NCBI RefSeq assembly: GCF_014852585.1
Contig: NZ_JACVBX010000012.1
Coordinates: forward strand, 124,001 to 188,000
Length of the DNA stretch: 64,000 nucleotides
Direction of reading: 5' to 3'
Source: Pseudomonas sp. PDM18
Lineage (GTDB): Bacteria > Pseudomonadota > Gammaproteobacteria > Pseudomonadales > Pseudomonadaceae
In this document: one piece after another, positions 38,911 through 47,560 of the stretch
Layout: each line of letters starts with the position of its first letter
Position numbering within the stretch: the first letter of the stretch is position 1
Notes under the pieces: generated by a model
What the model was told of the DNA's origin: nothing
Seen by the model: only the letters and a program-made list of their open reading frames with translations
Database searches by the model: none
Made by a program: the position numbers and the translations under genes

Positions 38911-39536
38911 GAAGCGGATGCCTCGGCCTCGGCTTCGCCCTGATGCATGTTGCCCAGCATGTGGCCCAGCTTGCCTGCCTTGGTCTGCAGGTAACGCTTG
39001 TTGTGCGGGTTCAGGCCCTTCTGCAGCGGCACGCGCTCGGCGACGGTCAGGCCGTAGCCTTCCAGCGCCTTCACCTTGCGCGGGTTGTTGGTCATCAGCC
39101 GCAGCGAGCAGACGCCCAAGTGTTTGAGCATCGGCAGGCACATGGCGTAGTCACGCTGGTCGGCGCCAAAGCCCAGGGCCAGGTTGGCTTCCACGGTATC
39201 GGCACCTTCGTCCTGCAGGGCGTAGGCGCGGATCTTGTTAAGCAGGCCGATGCCACGGCCTTCCTGGCGCAGGTACAGCAGGACACCGCGACCTTCCTTG
39301 GCGATGGCCGACAATGCGCCCTCGAGCTGGAAACCGCAGTCGCAGCGCAGGCTGAACAGCGCATCGCCGGTGAGGCATTCGGAATGCAGACGCCCCAGCG
39401 CCGGCTGGCCGTCGTCGAGCTTGCCCATGGTCAGGGCGACGTGTTCCTTGCCGGTTTCCTCGTCGAGGAAGCCATGCATGGTGAATTCGCCAAAGGGGGT
39501 GGGCAGCTTGGAGGCGGCGACGAAAACGACAGACAC
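38907..39536 (-). CDS. ribA: GTP cyclohydrolase II
   Basis: Opens GTP to 2,5-diamino-6-ribosylamino-pyrimidinone phosphate, the first step of riboflavin synthesis; 209 aa. The zinc ligands are intact in [17 protein letters not shown] (three cysteines), with [14 protein letters not shown] and [12 protein letters not shown]. This is the functional GCHII, in contrast to the cysteine-less C-terminal domain of the ribBA protein at 43637. The coupled gene downstream is a membrane protein. Confidence 0.96.
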   Translation of the reverse strand: MSVVFVAASKLPTPFGEFTMHGFLDEETGKEHVALTMGKLDDGQPALGRLHSECLTGDALFSLRCDCGFQLEGALSAIAKEGRGVLLYLRQEGRGIGLLNKIRAYALQDEGADTVEANLALGFGADQRDYAMCLPMLKHLGVCSLRLMTNNPRKVKALEGYGLTVAERVPLQKGLNPHNKRYLQTKAGKLGHMLGNMHQGEAEAEASAS

Positions 39537-39654
39537 CGGAAACTCCTGAAAGATTTATCTAAGGAAAGAGGACCGGGATTGTAACAGCTGCACCGGCTGC
39601 ACCGTCATTGCGAATTCTGCAAGATAAGCATCGATGCGGTTGATAGAAGCCGCG

Positions 39655-40302
39655 TCAGTGCTTGGCCTGGATGTACATCATGCCCTGGTCTTCACGCCAG
39701 CCGACGCGATTGAGGTAGCTCATGCCCAGCAGGATTTCGGTGGGGAAGTCGCCTTCGAGGACCACCGCCTCGACGCCCAGCACCTCGACGCCGCCGAGCT
39801 TCACGCTGTTGAGCGTTACCCGCCAGCCCTTGGCCGTGCCGCTGGCGGTGGAGGCCATCATCGGCGTACCACCAGCGCGGTAATCCAGCCCCAGGCGCCG
39901 GGCCTGACCTTCGTTCATGGCGATCGAGGTCGCGCCGGTGTCCACCAGGAACTGCGCATTCTGGTTGTTGATCGTGCCGGCCACCCAGTAATGGCCGCCG
40001 GTACCGCGGGCGATGCTCATCTCGGTGTGCGCAGCGGGGGTGGCATAACCGGCCGTGTTGTACTCGCGGCTCAACTCATAGGTCTGCTCGACGCCACCCA
40101 CGCGGAGAACCGCCTTGTGGCTGTCGGCGCTGATTACCTGCACGCCTTCCGGACCGGTCTGGCCGACCTTCACCAGCTTGCGCTGGCCGTCGATGCTGAG
40201 CACCGCCGCACCAGGGAAGAGCCCCACCACCTGCACCTGCGGCGCTGCCAGCGCGGCGAAGGAACAGAGGGACAGGCAGAGCATGGCGTACAGGCGGTGC
40301 AT
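39655..40302 (-). CDS. Retropepsin-like aspartic protease (clan AA, secreted)
   Basis: A 215-aa protein with a signal peptide (MHRLYAMLCLSLCSFAALAA) and a C-terminal retropepsin-like domain. The catalytic motif FLVDTGATSIAMN is at about residue 116, and LLGMSYLNRVGW matches the TIGR02281-type family. The start is ATG 40302: an AAGGAG lies 8 bases upstream, whereas the overlapping GTG at 40311 has no room for one. It is probably periplasmic; the substrate is unknown. Confidence 0.88.
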   Translation of the reverse strand: MHRLYAMLCLSLCSFAALAAPQVQVVGLFPGAAVLSIDGQRKLVKVGQTGPEGVQVISADSHKAVLRVGGVEQTYELSREYNTAGYATPAAHTEMSIARGTGGHYWVAGTINNQNAQFLVDTGATSIAMNEGQARRLGLDYRAGGTPMMASTASGTAKGWRVTLNSVKLGGVEVLGVEAVVLEGDFPTEILLGMSYLNRVGWREDQGMMYIQAKH

Positions 40303-40307
40303 GGCGA

Positions 40308-41093
40308 TCACTCCTTGGGCGGCAGCAGCGGTTTCAGCGGGGCGTAGGGCCAGTGCCAGCGGGCGAAGAGGCGCTCCAGCTCGCCGCTGCGGTAAAGCAC
40401 CTGCATGCGTGAATCATAGAGTTTCGCCAACGCCCGCCCACGGTCATTGTCGGCGAAGCCAAGATACAGCGGAATCGAACCAACATCGGTGATGTGGTAG
40501 ACGCTGGCATCAACGCCCCTGGCCGCGATCATCTCCTCCAACTCCGGCCGCGCGTCGATGAAGTAGTCGATGCGGTGGCCATCGAGCATCGGTAGCGCGG
40601 AGCTGCGCCGTTGCAGCTCGTTGCGCTGCTTGAGGTGATCCAGGTAGCGGTCGAACGCATAGCCGCGCATCCACGCCAGGCGGTAACGGTCGAGCGTGGC
40701 CAGGCTCGGCTTGGGCGACGTCTTCAGGCCCAGCGCGCCGATGGGATCGACGTCATAAGGCCAGTGGGGATAGATGATGTGGTCGATTTCATTGCGGTAG
40801 GAGCCGACCCAGGCATCCGCCTCGCCGCGCTGCACCAATCCGACCGAGCGCACGTAGGGCTCGCTGCGCAGGCTCAGGCGGACACCTTCGGGCTCGTAGA
40901 TGGCCCGCAGCAGGTCCCAGGCCAGGCCACGGCCGTCGGCCTGGCTGTAGTTGACCCACACCTCGCTGACCACCCGGACCTCCGCGGGCAGCCCGGCAGG
41001 CGCTTCGGCGGTCTTGTCGGCGGCCTGGGCCGACACCAGGGGCATCGCCGGCAGCCAGCACAGGCAGAGGAGCAGGCACAGCAGTCGGCGCAT
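40308..41093 (-). CDS. Periplasmic substrate-binding protein (SBP_bac_3 type)
   Basis: A 261-aa protein with signal peptide (MRRLLCLLLCLCWLPAMPLVSAQA) and a type 3 extracellular solute-binding fold: RVVSEVWVNYSQADGRGLAWDLLRAI, VGLVQRGEADAWVGSY and YLGFADNDRGRALAKLYD. No ABC transporter genes lie alongside. It is 9 bases after pgpA's stop region and just before the retropepsin gene, so the three may be transcribed together. The ligand is unknown. Confidence 0.82.
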   Translation of the reverse strand: MRRLLCLLLCLCWLPAMPLVSAQAADKTAEAPAGLPAEVRVVSEVWVNYSQADGRGLAWDLLRAIYEPEGVRLSLRSEPYVRSVGLVQRGEADAWVGSYRNEIDHIIYPHWPYDVDPIGALGLKTSPKPSLATLDRYRLAWMRGYAFDRYLDHLKQRNELQRRSSALPMLDGHRIDYFIDARPELEEMIAARGVDASVYHITDVGSIPLYLGFADNDRGRALAKLYDSRMQVLYRSGELERLFARWHWPYAPLKPLLPPKE

Positions 41094-41102
41094 CGATCAT
41101 CC

Positions 41103-41624
41103 TCAGATCAGCCAGTGGGCCCAACCCCATGTCAGGCCTTGCATCACCAGCCAGGCGAAAACGCCGGCCAGTACATCGTCCAGCATGATGCCGACGCCGC
41201 CATGGACGTTGCGGTCGATCCAGCTGATCGGCCAGGGCTTGGCAATGTCGACGATGCGGAACACCACGAAACCGACCAGCAACCACCACCAGCCTTCCGG
41301 CACCAGCCAGAGGGTGATCCACATGCCGACCATCTCGTCCCAGACGATGCCTTCGTGATCGTGTACACGCAGGTCATCGGCGACCTTGCCGCACAGCCAG
41401 AAGCCGAACAGCATGGTGACGCCCAGCATCAGCCAGTAACCCCAGTCCGGCAGCATCTGCCAGAGTGGTATGAAGGGTAGCGCAACCAGCGAACCCCAGG
41501 TGCCCGGCGCCTTGGGCAGGGTGCCCGAGCCGAAGCCGAAGGCCAGGAAGTGCCAGGGATTGCTCCATACCGAATGGGGTACGGGTTGGGCCGGGGCCTG
41601 GTTGGGGTGTTCTGTCACGGTCAC
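41103..41624 (-). CDS. pgpA: Phosphatidylglycerophosphatase A
   Basis: Inner-membrane enzyme that dephosphorylates PGP to phosphatidylglycerol; 173 aa with about four membrane segments. GFGSGTLPKAPGTWGSLVALP is the family start and DEMVGMWITLW plus FRIVDIAKPWPISWIDRNVHGG are the conserved acidic blocks. It starts at GTG 41624, overlapping the thiL stop by 4 bases (GTGA). The nusB-thiL-pgpA order is conserved. Confidence 0.95.
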   Translation of the reverse strand: MTVTEHPNQAPAQPVPHSVWSNPWHFLAFGFGSGTLPKAPGTWGSLVALPFIPLWQMLPDWGYWLMLGVTMLFGFWLCGKVADDLRVHDHEGIVWDEMVGMWITLWLVPEGWWWLLVGFVVFRIVDIAKPWPISWIDRNVHGGVGIMLDDVLAGVFAWLVMQGLTWGWAHWLI

Positions 41625-42580
41625 TCCATGAAATGCAGGTAGCCGCCCTGACGCGGCGTGATGTCGGCGCCGGTGCCATCGAGCACGCGGACACCTGAAC
41701 CGGCTTCCACCCTACCGACCACGCGCAGGGCCGGCCAGTTCGCCGAAAGTGCAGGCAGATGCTCGGCAGGCAGGGTGAAGGCGAGCACGTAGTCGTCACC
41801 GGCGCCCAGCTTGAGCTGCTGCGCGCGCTCGGCGCCCAGCAGGGCTTCCAGCGCCGGGCTTTCCGGCAGCTTGTCGGCTTCGACGATGAGCGCCACGCCG
41901 GAGGCGCGGGCGATGTGTCCGCAGTCGGCGAGCAGCCCGTCGGAAATATCCAGCGCCGCGGTGGCCTTGCCGCGCAGCGCCTGGCCGAAGTCCAGCTGCG
42001 GCTGCGGCGACCAGTAGCGCGCCAGCAGCGGCTCGGCGACGGACGGTTCGGCGGTCATCTCGCCCAGCACCAGCGGCAACGCCCCGCCCGCTTCGCCCAG
42101 CGGGCCACCGACGCAGAGCAGGTCGCCCGGCCGCGCACCGGCGCGGGTCAGCGCCTGCCCGGCGGGCACTCCGCCGAATACGGTGACGGTCATCGCCAGC
42201 GGGCCACGGGTGGTGTCGCCGCCGATCAGCACCAGCGCGCATTCCTGCGCCTTCTGGTTCAGGCCACGGGCGAAACCTTCCAGCCAGGCCGGGTCGGCCT
42301 CGGGCAGGGTCAGGGCAAGGGTGAAGCCGATGGGCGCGGCGCCCATGGCCGCCAGGTCGCTGGCGGACACCGCCAGGGCACGCTGGCCAAGCAGGAAGGG
42401 ATCGCAGACGGCGGGAAAATGCACGCCGACGACCAGGGTATCGGTGGAGATCGCCAGCTGTTCGCCGGCCTTGGGCGCGAGGAGCGCGCAGTCGTCGCCA
42501 ATCCCCAATGCCACTGCCTCGCCGCCGGCCGCACAGGCGGCCGAGGCGAAGTAGCGACGGATCAGCTCGAACTCACCCAT
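41621..42580 (-). CDS. thiL: Thiamine-monophosphate kinase
   Basis: Phosphorylates thiamine monophosphate to the diphosphate; 319 aa, PurM-like ATP-binding fold. MGEFELIRRYFA, LGIGDDCALLAP with the Mg-binding aspartates, SASDLAAMGAAP and LDISDGLLADCGHI are all present. It lies 3 bases after nusB and overlaps pgpA. The cluster thus joins thiamin, riboflavin and phospholipid genes. Confidence 0.96.
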   Translation of the reverse strand: MGEFELIRRYFASAACAAGGEAVALGIGDDCALLAPKAGEQLAISTDTLVVGVHFPAVCDPFLLGQRALAVSASDLAAMGAAPIGFTLALTLPEADPAWLEGFARGLNQKAQECALVLIGGDTTRGPLAMTVTVFGGVPAGQALTRAGARPGDLLCVGGPLGEAGGALPLVLGEMTAEPSVAEPLLARYWSPQPQLDFGQALRGKATAALDISDGLLADCGHIARASGVALIVEADKLPESPALEALLGAERAQQLKLGAGDDYVLAFTLPAEHLPALSANWPALRVVGRVEAGSGVRVLDGTGADITPRQGGYLHFME

Positions 42581-42583
42581 GCC

Positions 42584-43066
42584 TCAGCGCTTGGCGCCAC
42601 GCAGTTCGGCGGCGCGCAGGCGCGGGGCGAGCTTGTCCAGCACGCCGTTGACGAACTTGTGTCCGTCGGTGGCGCCGAAGGTCTTGGCCAGCTCGATACC
42701 TTCGTTGATGACGACCTTGTACGGCACGTCCAGGCGGTTGCTCAGTTCGTAGGTGGCCAGGCGCAGGATGGCCAGCTCCACCGGGTCGATCTCTTCCAGC
42801 GCGCGGTCCAGGCAAGGGGTGAACGCCTCGTCCAGATCGGTCTTCAGGCGCGGTACGCCGTGCAGGATCTCGTGGAAGTAGGCGCCGTCGACATCGCTGA
42901 AATCGTTGTCGGTACGGAAGGTCGCCTCGATCTCGTTGAGCGGCTGGCCGGCCATCTGCCAGGAGTACAGGGCCTGCACCGCGAGGCTGCGCGCCTTGCG
43001 ACGCATGGCGATCTTGTTCGGCTTGGCGGCCTTGGCCGGGGTGTTGCTGCCGTCCTGGGTGCTCAC
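42584..43066 (-). CDS. nusB: Transcription antitermination protein NusB
   Basis: NusB binds boxA RNA with S10 to prevent Rho termination in rRNA operons; 160 aa. [40 protein letters not shown] and [21 protein letters not shown] define the family. It starts at GTG 43066, overlapping the ribH stop by 4 bases (GTGA). The ribH-nusB junction is widely conserved. Confidence 0.96.
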   Translation of the reverse strand: MSTQDGSNTPAKAAKPNKIAMRRKARSLAVQALYSWQMAGQPLNEIEATFRTDNDFSDVDGAYFHEILHGVPRLKTDLDEAFTPCLDRALEEIDPVELAILRLATYELSNRLDVPYKVVINEGIELAKTFGATDGHKFVNGVLDKLAPRLRAAELRGAKR

Positions 43067-43545
43067 TTGGCCTCCAGCTGCGACAGCAGGCTCACCATTT
43101 CCAGGGCGGACAGGGCAGCTTCAGCGCCTTTGTTGCCGGCCTTGGTGCCGGAGCGCTCGATGGCTTGTTCGATGGAGTCGACAGTCAGCACGCCGAAGGC
43201 AACCGGCACGCCGAACTGCAGGGAAACCTGCGCCAGACCCTTGGTGCACTCACCAGCAACGTACTCGAAGTGCGGAGTGCCGCCACGGATCACCGCGCCG
43301 AGGGCGATGATGGCGTCGAACTCGCCGCGCTGGGCGACTTTCTGCGCAACCAGCGGGATTTCGAAGGCGCCCGGAGCGCGGATCACGGTGATTTCGCTCT
43401 GGGCAACGCCGTGGCGCACCAGCGCGTCGACGGCGCCTTCCACCAGGCTTTCCACCACGAAGCTGTTGAAGCGGCCAACCACCAGGGCGAAGCGGCCTTT
43501 GGGGGCGATGAAGGTACCTTCGATGGTCTTCAGGGTCATGGACAA
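43063..43545 (-). CDS. ribH: 6,7-dimethyl-8-ribityllumazine synthase
   Basis: Condenses the pyrimidine and the four-carbon phosphate to lumazine; 160 aa, assembles into capsids. [20 protein letters not shown] with the catalytic histidine region, [15 protein letters not shown]-like block and [20 protein letters not shown] are typical. It is coupled to nusB. The 91-base gap upstream to ribBA holds two hairpins. Confidence 0.96.
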   Translation of the reverse strand: MSMTLKTIEGTFIAPKGRFALVVGRFNSFVVESLVEGAVDALVRHGVAQSEITVIRAPGAFEIPLVAQKVAQRGEFDAIIALGAVIRGGTPHFEYVAGECTKGLAQVSLQFGVPVAFGVLTVDSIEQAIERSGTKAGNKGAEAALSALEMVSLLSQLEAK

Positions 43546-43564
43546 GTCTCACTGTTAAAGAGCC

Positions 43565-43629
43565 GGAGCGTCACAGTGGCGCTCCGCAAATAGGGTAGAA
43601 GAACGGCACCGCCGTGCCAGGGCACGGCG
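43565..43629. other. Two hairpins between ribBA and ribH
   Basis: On the minus strand the first hairpin is CGCCGTGC-CCTG-GCACGGCG (43610-43629), followed by a short TTCTTCT tract; the second is GGAGCG-N9-CGCTCC (43565-43585). The first could act as a partial terminator or processing site that sets the ribBA:ribH ratio, an inference. Confidence 0.6.
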
Positions 43630-43636
43630 GCGAGGT

Positions 43637-44734
43637 TCATTCAGCGGGCAGGTATTCTACAACTTCCAGGTCGAAACCGGATATCGCGTTGAAGCGCATC
43701 GGTGCCGACATCAGGCGCATCTTGCGAACGCCCAGGTCGCGCAGGATCTGCGAACCGGCACCCACGGTGCTGTAGGTGGTGGTCGGCTTCTGTACGGGGG
43801 CCGGGGTGTTGGTGATCTCGCGGACATGCGCCAGCAGATCATCGCCGCCGACCTGGTGGCCCAACAGCAGGACCACGCCAGTGCCGGCCTCGGCCACCTT
43901 GGCCATGGCTGCGCGCAGGCTCCAGCGGCCCGCTTGGTTGACCATCAGCAGGTCGCGCAGCGGGTCGGGGTTGTGCACGCGCACCAGGGTCGGCTCTTCC
44001 GGGCAGACCTTGCCCAGGGTCAGCGCCAGGTGCACGTCGCCTTCCACGGAATCGCGGTAGGTGATCAGGTTGAACTGGCCCAGCTCGGTATCCAGCGGCT
44101 GCTCGGCCAGGCGCTCCACGGTGCGCTCGTGGATCAGGCGGTAGTGGATCAGGTCGGCAATGGTGCCGATCTTGATGCCGTGCTGCTGGGCGAACTCTTC
44201 CAGTTCCGGGCGACGGGCCATGGTGCCGTCGTCGTTCATGATCTCGCAGATCACCCCGGACGGCTCGAAACCGGCCATGCGCGCCAGGTCGCAGGCCGCT
44301 TCGGTGTGACCGGCACGAGCCAGTACGCCGCCGGGCTGCGACATCAGCGGGAAGATGTGGCCGGGGCTGACGATGTCGGCGGCGACGGCGTTCTTCGCGG
44401 CGGCGGCCTGCACGGTGCGGGCGCGGTCAGCGGCGGAGATGCCGGTGGTGACGCCTTCGGCGGCCTCGATGGAAACGGTGAACTTGGTGCCGAAGCCGGA
44501 GCCGTTGCGCTGCACCATCAGCGGGATGCCTAGGCGCTCGCAGCGCTCGCGGGTCATCGGCATGCAGATCAGGCCACGAGCGAAGCGGGCCATGAAGTTG
44601 ATGTCTTCGGTGCGGACACACTCGGAGGCGATGATCAGGTCGCCTTCGTTCTCGCGGTCCTCGTCATCCATGAGGATGACCATCTTGCCCTGACGCATGT
44701 CGTCGAGCAGTTCTTCAATGCTGTTGAGTGCCAT
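43637..44734 (-). CDS. ribBA: 3,4-dihydroxy-2-butanone-4-phosphate synthase with degenerate GTP cyclohydrolase II domain
   Basis: A 365-aa two-domain protein. The N-terminal DHBP synthase (about 1-200) makes the four-carbon unit of riboflavin: MVILMDDEDRENEGDLI (acidic, Mg-binding), GTKFTVSIEAAEGVTTGISA and GHTEAACDLARMAG. The C-terminal GCHII-like domain (about 205-365) has lost the zinc cysteines: where RibA has [17 protein letters not shown] this has HNPDPLRDLLMVNQAGRW. It is therefore probably catalytic only for DHBP synthesis; RibA at 38907 supplies GCHII. Confidence 0.94.
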   Translation of the reverse strand: MALNSIEELLDDMRQGKMVILMDDEDRENEGDLIIASECVRTEDINFMARFARGLICMPMTRERCERLGIPLMVQRNGSGFGTKFTVSIEAAEGVTTGISAADRARTVQAAAAKNAVAADIVSPGHIFPLMSQPGGVLARAGHTEAACDLARMAGFEPSGVICEIMNDDGTMARRPELEEFAQQHGIKIGTIADLIHYRLIHERTVERLAEQPLDTELGQFNLITYRDSVEGDVHLALTLGKVCPEEPTLVRVHNPDPLRDLLMVNQAGRWSLRAAMAKVAEAGTGVVLLLGHQVGGDDLLAHVREITNTPAPVQKPTTTYSTVGAGSQILRDLGVRKMRLMSAPMRFNAISGFDLEVVEYLPAE

Positions 44735-44750
44735 ACGGGGAAGAGCCTTA

Positions 44751-45419
44751 TCAGTGTTTCATGAAGCCGTTTTCGGCCAGGAATGCTTCGGTGATGCCAC
44801 CAGCGCCAGCGGCGGGGTCCGCCGCCTTGTCGCCCAACAGCAGGCGTTCCAGATAGCGCGCCAGCAGGTCGACTTCGAGGTTGACCAGGCGACCACCGCG
44901 GTAGTCGGCCATGATCGTCTCCTGCACGGTGTGCGGAACGATGGTCAGCTCGAACTCGGCGCCGTTGACTGCGTTCACCGTCAGGCTGGTGCCGTCCACG
45001 GTGATCGAGCCCTTGAGCGCGATGTACTTGGCCAGCTCACGCGGTGCGCGCACGGTGAACTGGATGGCGCGGGCGTTTTCCTCGCGCTTGATGATCTCGC
45101 CGACACCGTCGACGTGGCCGCTGACCAGGTGGCCGCCCAGGCGGGTGGTCGGCGTCAGGGCCTTTTCCAGGTTCACTCGGCTGCCGATCTTGAGCTGGGC
45201 GAAGGCGGTGCGTGCCAGCGTCTCGCGGCTGACGTCGGCCCAGAAGCCGTCGCCGGGCAGTTCCACCGCCGTCAGGCAGATGCCATTGACGGCGATGCTG
45301 TCGCCCAGCTTGACGTCGGCGAGATCGAGCTTGCCGGTCTTCACGTACAGGCGCACGTCACCGCCTTTCGGGGTGATGGATGCGATGGTGCCGATGGATT
45401 CGATTATGCCGGTGAACAT
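44751..45419 (-). CDS. ribE: Riboflavin synthase, alpha subunit
   Basis: Dismutates two lumazines to riboflavin; 222 aa built from two lumazine-binding repeats. MFTGIIESIGTI starts repeat 1 and MFTG-like VNLEKALTPTTRLGGHLVSGHVDG with DGTSLTVNAVNGAEFELTIVPHT ends repeats 1 and 2. The start is ATG 45419 with GGGAGG four bases upstream; a preceding in-frame codon (45455) is not used. It follows the FMN riboswitch and leader ORF on the minus strand, so it is the first gene under FMN control. Confidence 0.95.
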   Translation of the reverse strand: MFTGIIESIGTIASITPKGGDVRLYVKTGKLDLADVKLGDSIAVNGICLTAVELPGDGFWADVSRETLARTAFAQLKIGSRVNLEKALTPTTRLGGHLVSGHVDGVGEIIKREENARAIQFTVRAPRELAKYIALKGSITVDGTSLTVNAVNGAEFELTIVPHTVQETIMADYRGGRLVNLEVDLLARYLERLLLGDKAADPAAGAGGITEAFLAENGFMKH

Positions 45420-45487
45420 GAGGCCTCCCGCACGGCAAAGGCCGCTGGCCGGCAAGGCCGCGTAGCCAACTGGGAAAGATGATGCAT
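45404..45487 (-). CDS. Putative 27-aa leader peptide overlapping ribE
   Basis: A short ORF begins ATG 45487, preceded by CAGGAG at good spacing, and ends at TAA 45406-45404, sixteen bases inside ribE. The peptide MHHLSQLATRPCRPAAFAVR continues to a serine/cysteine/proline end. The Shine-Dalgarno lies in the 3' arm of the hairpin at 45498-45519. Translating ribosomes would cross the ribE ribosome-binding site, so it could couple riboswitch state to ribE. It may be chance; conservation would decide. Confidence 0.35.
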   Translation of the reverse strand: MHHLSQLATRPCRPAAFAVREASCSPA

Positions 45488-45497
45488 GTGGCGAACT

Positions 45498-45519
45498 CCT
45501 GTTTTGGTTAAAAAACAGG
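45498..45519 (-). promoter_or_regulatory. Hairpin covering a ribosome-binding site, riboflavin leader
   Basis: On the minus strand CCTGTTTT-TTAACC-AAAACAGG forms an 8-bp stem. The last bases AGG begin the CAGGAG Shine-Dalgarno of the ORF at 45487. No T run follows, so it looks like an RBS-sequestering element of the riboswitch expression platform rather than a terminator. Confidence 0.65.
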
Positions 45520-45577
45520 GCGTATCGATCGAAGGGATTTCACGGACGCGCGCAGGCACGCCCCGATGGCTCATCCC

Positions 45578-45733
45578 GTTCTCTCTTCATCCGGACTATG
45601 ACCGTCGGCCCCGGAATCACACCGGGTCTGCTGACCCTGGCCATCCGGCGAACCGGTCTGGACAGGCGCTCGCGGGCTAGACGCATTGCGCGTCATTACC
45701 GCCGGTGGGGACTTGCACCCCGCCCTGAGAACG
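45578..45733 (-). ncRNA. FMN riboswitch (RFN element)
   Basis: The minus-strand RNA contains the FMN aptamer core: a 5' CAGGGCGGGGTGCAAGTCCC, then ACCGGCGGTAATG, a variable arm, GGCCAGGGTCAGCAGACCCG, GGTGTGATTCCGGGGCCGACG and the closing GTCATAGTCCGGATGAAGAG. These are the conserved joining segments of the RFN element. It sits between ribD and ribE, so it should control ribE-ribBA-ribH-nusB rather than the whole riboflavin set. The expression platform downstream is discussed in the findings. Confidence 0.95.
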
Positions 45734-45858
45734 TCAATCGCGGTCGTTACAGCATCGACCGCGTGTGGCGTTTTACCACAGGCCGGCGCAAGTCGGAAGC
45801 TTCCTATTGATCGCTCCGCGCCCGCCGGCAAGCCAAAGACTGTGGCGCGGGCCCGGCA

Positions 45859-46959
45859 TCACAGCGGCCTGGCGGTGACCAGCCAGTCGTCTCCCACCGC
45901 GCGGATGTCGACGATCTTCAGCTCGCGGGATTCGCTCATGCGCTCCAGCGGCAGCTCCAGCAGCGGACGCGCGGAGGAGCCCAGCAACTTGGGCGCCATG
46001 AAGATGCTGTATTCGTCCACCAGCCCGAGGCGGGCAAAGGCACCAGCCAGGCGCGGGCCGGCTTCCACGAGCACTTCGTTGACGCCACGACGGCCGAGCT
46101 CGGCCAGCAGCACCATCAGGTCGACCTGGCCGTCGAGGCCGGCGAGATTCAGCAATTCGTGGCCGACCACGGCGTAGTTCGGGTCGTCACGGGTGCTCAC
46201 TACCAGCGCGGAGCCGGCCTGGAAGAAGGTGGCGGTCAACGGCACGCGGAGGCGGCCGTCGATCAGCACGCGCAATGGCCGGCGCTGCGAGGCCAGTTCG
46301 GTCTGTTCGGCGTCCAGGCCCAGTTCGTCAGGGCGCACGGTGAGGCGGGCGTCGTCGGTCAGCACGGTATCGGCGCCGGAGAGCACCACGCTGGATTGCG
46401 CGCGCAGGCGTTGCACGGCGCGGCGCGCAGCCGGGCCGGTGATCCACTGGCTCTCGCCGCTGGCCATGGCGGTGCGGCCGTCCAGGCTCATTGCCAACTT
46501 CACGCGGACGAAGGGCAGGCCGGTTTGCATGCGCTTCAGGAAACCGACGTTCAGCGCGCGGGCTTCGTTCTCCAGCACGCCGGAACGCACTTCAATGCCC
46601 GCTTCGGCGATGCGCCGCATGCCGCTGCCGGCGACCTGCGGGTTTGGGTCCTGCATGGCCGCGACCACGCGGGCGAGGCCCGCGCCTATCAGCGCGTCGG
46701 CACACGGCGGCGTGCGGCCGAAGTGACTGCAGGGTTCCAGGGTGACGTAGGCGGTGGCGCCACGGGCCTTGTCGCCAGCCTGGCGCAGGGCGTGGACTTC
46801 CGCGTGGGGCTCGCCGGCGCGGACGTGCCAGCCTTCGCCGACCACATCGCCATCACGGACGATGACGCAGCCGACGCGGGGATTGGGGTGAGTCGTGTAC
46901 CAGCCCTTGCGCGCCAGCTCGATGGCGCGGGCCATCCACAGCTCGTCCATGGCACTCAT
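45859..46959 (-). CDS. ribD: Bifunctional deaminase/reductase RibD
   Basis: Catalyses pyrimidine deamination and ribityl reduction in riboflavin synthesis; 366 aa. The deaminase domain has [11 protein letters not shown] and [16 protein letters not shown] with the zinc ligands, and the reductase domain begins [16 protein letters not shown]. It overlaps the nrdR stop by 4 bases (ATGA). It lies upstream of the FMN riboswitch, so FMN control of this gene would need another mechanism. Confidence 0.96.
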   Translation of the reverse strand: MSAMDELWMARAIELARKGWYTTHPNPRVGCVIVRDGDVVGEGWHVRAGEPHAEVHALRQAGDKARGATAYVTLEPCSHFGRTPPCADALIGAGLARVVAAMQDPNPQVAGSGMRRIAEAGIEVRSGVLENEARALNVGFLKRMQTGLPFVRVKLAMSLDGRTAMASGESQWITGPAARRAVQRLRAQSSVVLSGADTVLTDDARLTVRPDELGLDAEQTELASQRRPLRVLIDGRLRVPLTATFFQAGSALVVSTRDDPNYAVVGHELLNLAGLDGQVDLMVLLAELGRRGVNEVLVEAGPRLAGAFARLGLVDEYSIFMAPKLLGSSARPLLELPLERMSESRELKIVDIRAVGDDWLVTARPL

Positions 46960-47420
46960 TCCTTCGACGGCTCGCGGGCCAGGCGCTCGATCTCCTCGCG
47001 GAATTCGTTGAGGTCCTGGAAGCGGCGATAGACCGAGGCGAAGCGGATGTAGGCGACTTCATCGAGCTTCTGCAGCTCGGCCATTACCAGTTCGCCCAGC
47101 ACCCGCGATTTGATCTCGCGCTCGCCGGTGGCGCGCAGCTTGTGCTTGATGTGCGCCAGCGCCTCCTCCAGCCGCTCGATGCTCACCGGGCGCTTTTCCA
47201 GCGCACGCTGCATACCGGCGCGCAGCTTGTCCTCGTCGAAGGGCTGGCGGCTGCCGTCCTGCTTGATGAGGCGCGGCATGACCAGCTCGGCGGTCTCGAA
47301 GGTAGTGAAACGCTCGCCGCAGTTCAGGCACTCACGGCGCCGGCGGACCTGGTCGCCCTCGGCAACCAGGCGCGAATCGATGACTTTGGTGTCGTGGGCG
47401 CCGCAGAAAGGACAGTGCAT
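46956..47420 (-). CDS. nrdR: Transcriptional repressor NrdR
   Basis: Represses ribonucleotide reductase genes at NrdR boxes; 154 aa. The N-terminal zinc ribbon is CPFC...CLNC ([35 protein letters not shown]) and the ATP-cone domain follows ([20 protein letters not shown]). The nrdR-ribD pairing is widespread in proteobacteria and their overlap implies co-transcription. Confidence 0.97.
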   Translation of the reverse strand: MHCPFCGAHDTKVIDSRLVAEGDQVRRRRECLNCGERFTTFETAELVMPRLIKQDGSRQPFDEDKLRAGMQRALEKRPVSIERLEEALAHIKHKLRATGEREIKSRVLGELVMAELQKLDEVAYIRFASVYRRFQDLNEFREEIERLAREPSKE

Positions 47421-47560
47421 GGCGAGTCTTGGGCAGTCAGAAGGGTAAGAGGCTCATGGTAGCGCATCGTCTGGCCGAATAAACCCCGCTCCCACGAGAC
47501 AGGCCGCAGGCATTAGGCTATACAGGCGCCCGCCTGGAATCTGTTGCGATGGAGCCCGCC

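Noticed and set aside
41759-43558. 599-codon plus-strand frame opposite thiL-nusB-ribH
   Set aside because: Antisense to three well-supported genes; no family and low-complexity content.
45420-45455. Longer ribE start on the minus strand
   Set aside because: The MFTGII start at 45419 matches the family; the extension is leader sequence.
47549-47560. ATG at 47549 for the YbaY-like lipoprotein
   Set aside because: The later ATG gives a better signal peptide and lipobox length; both are in frame.
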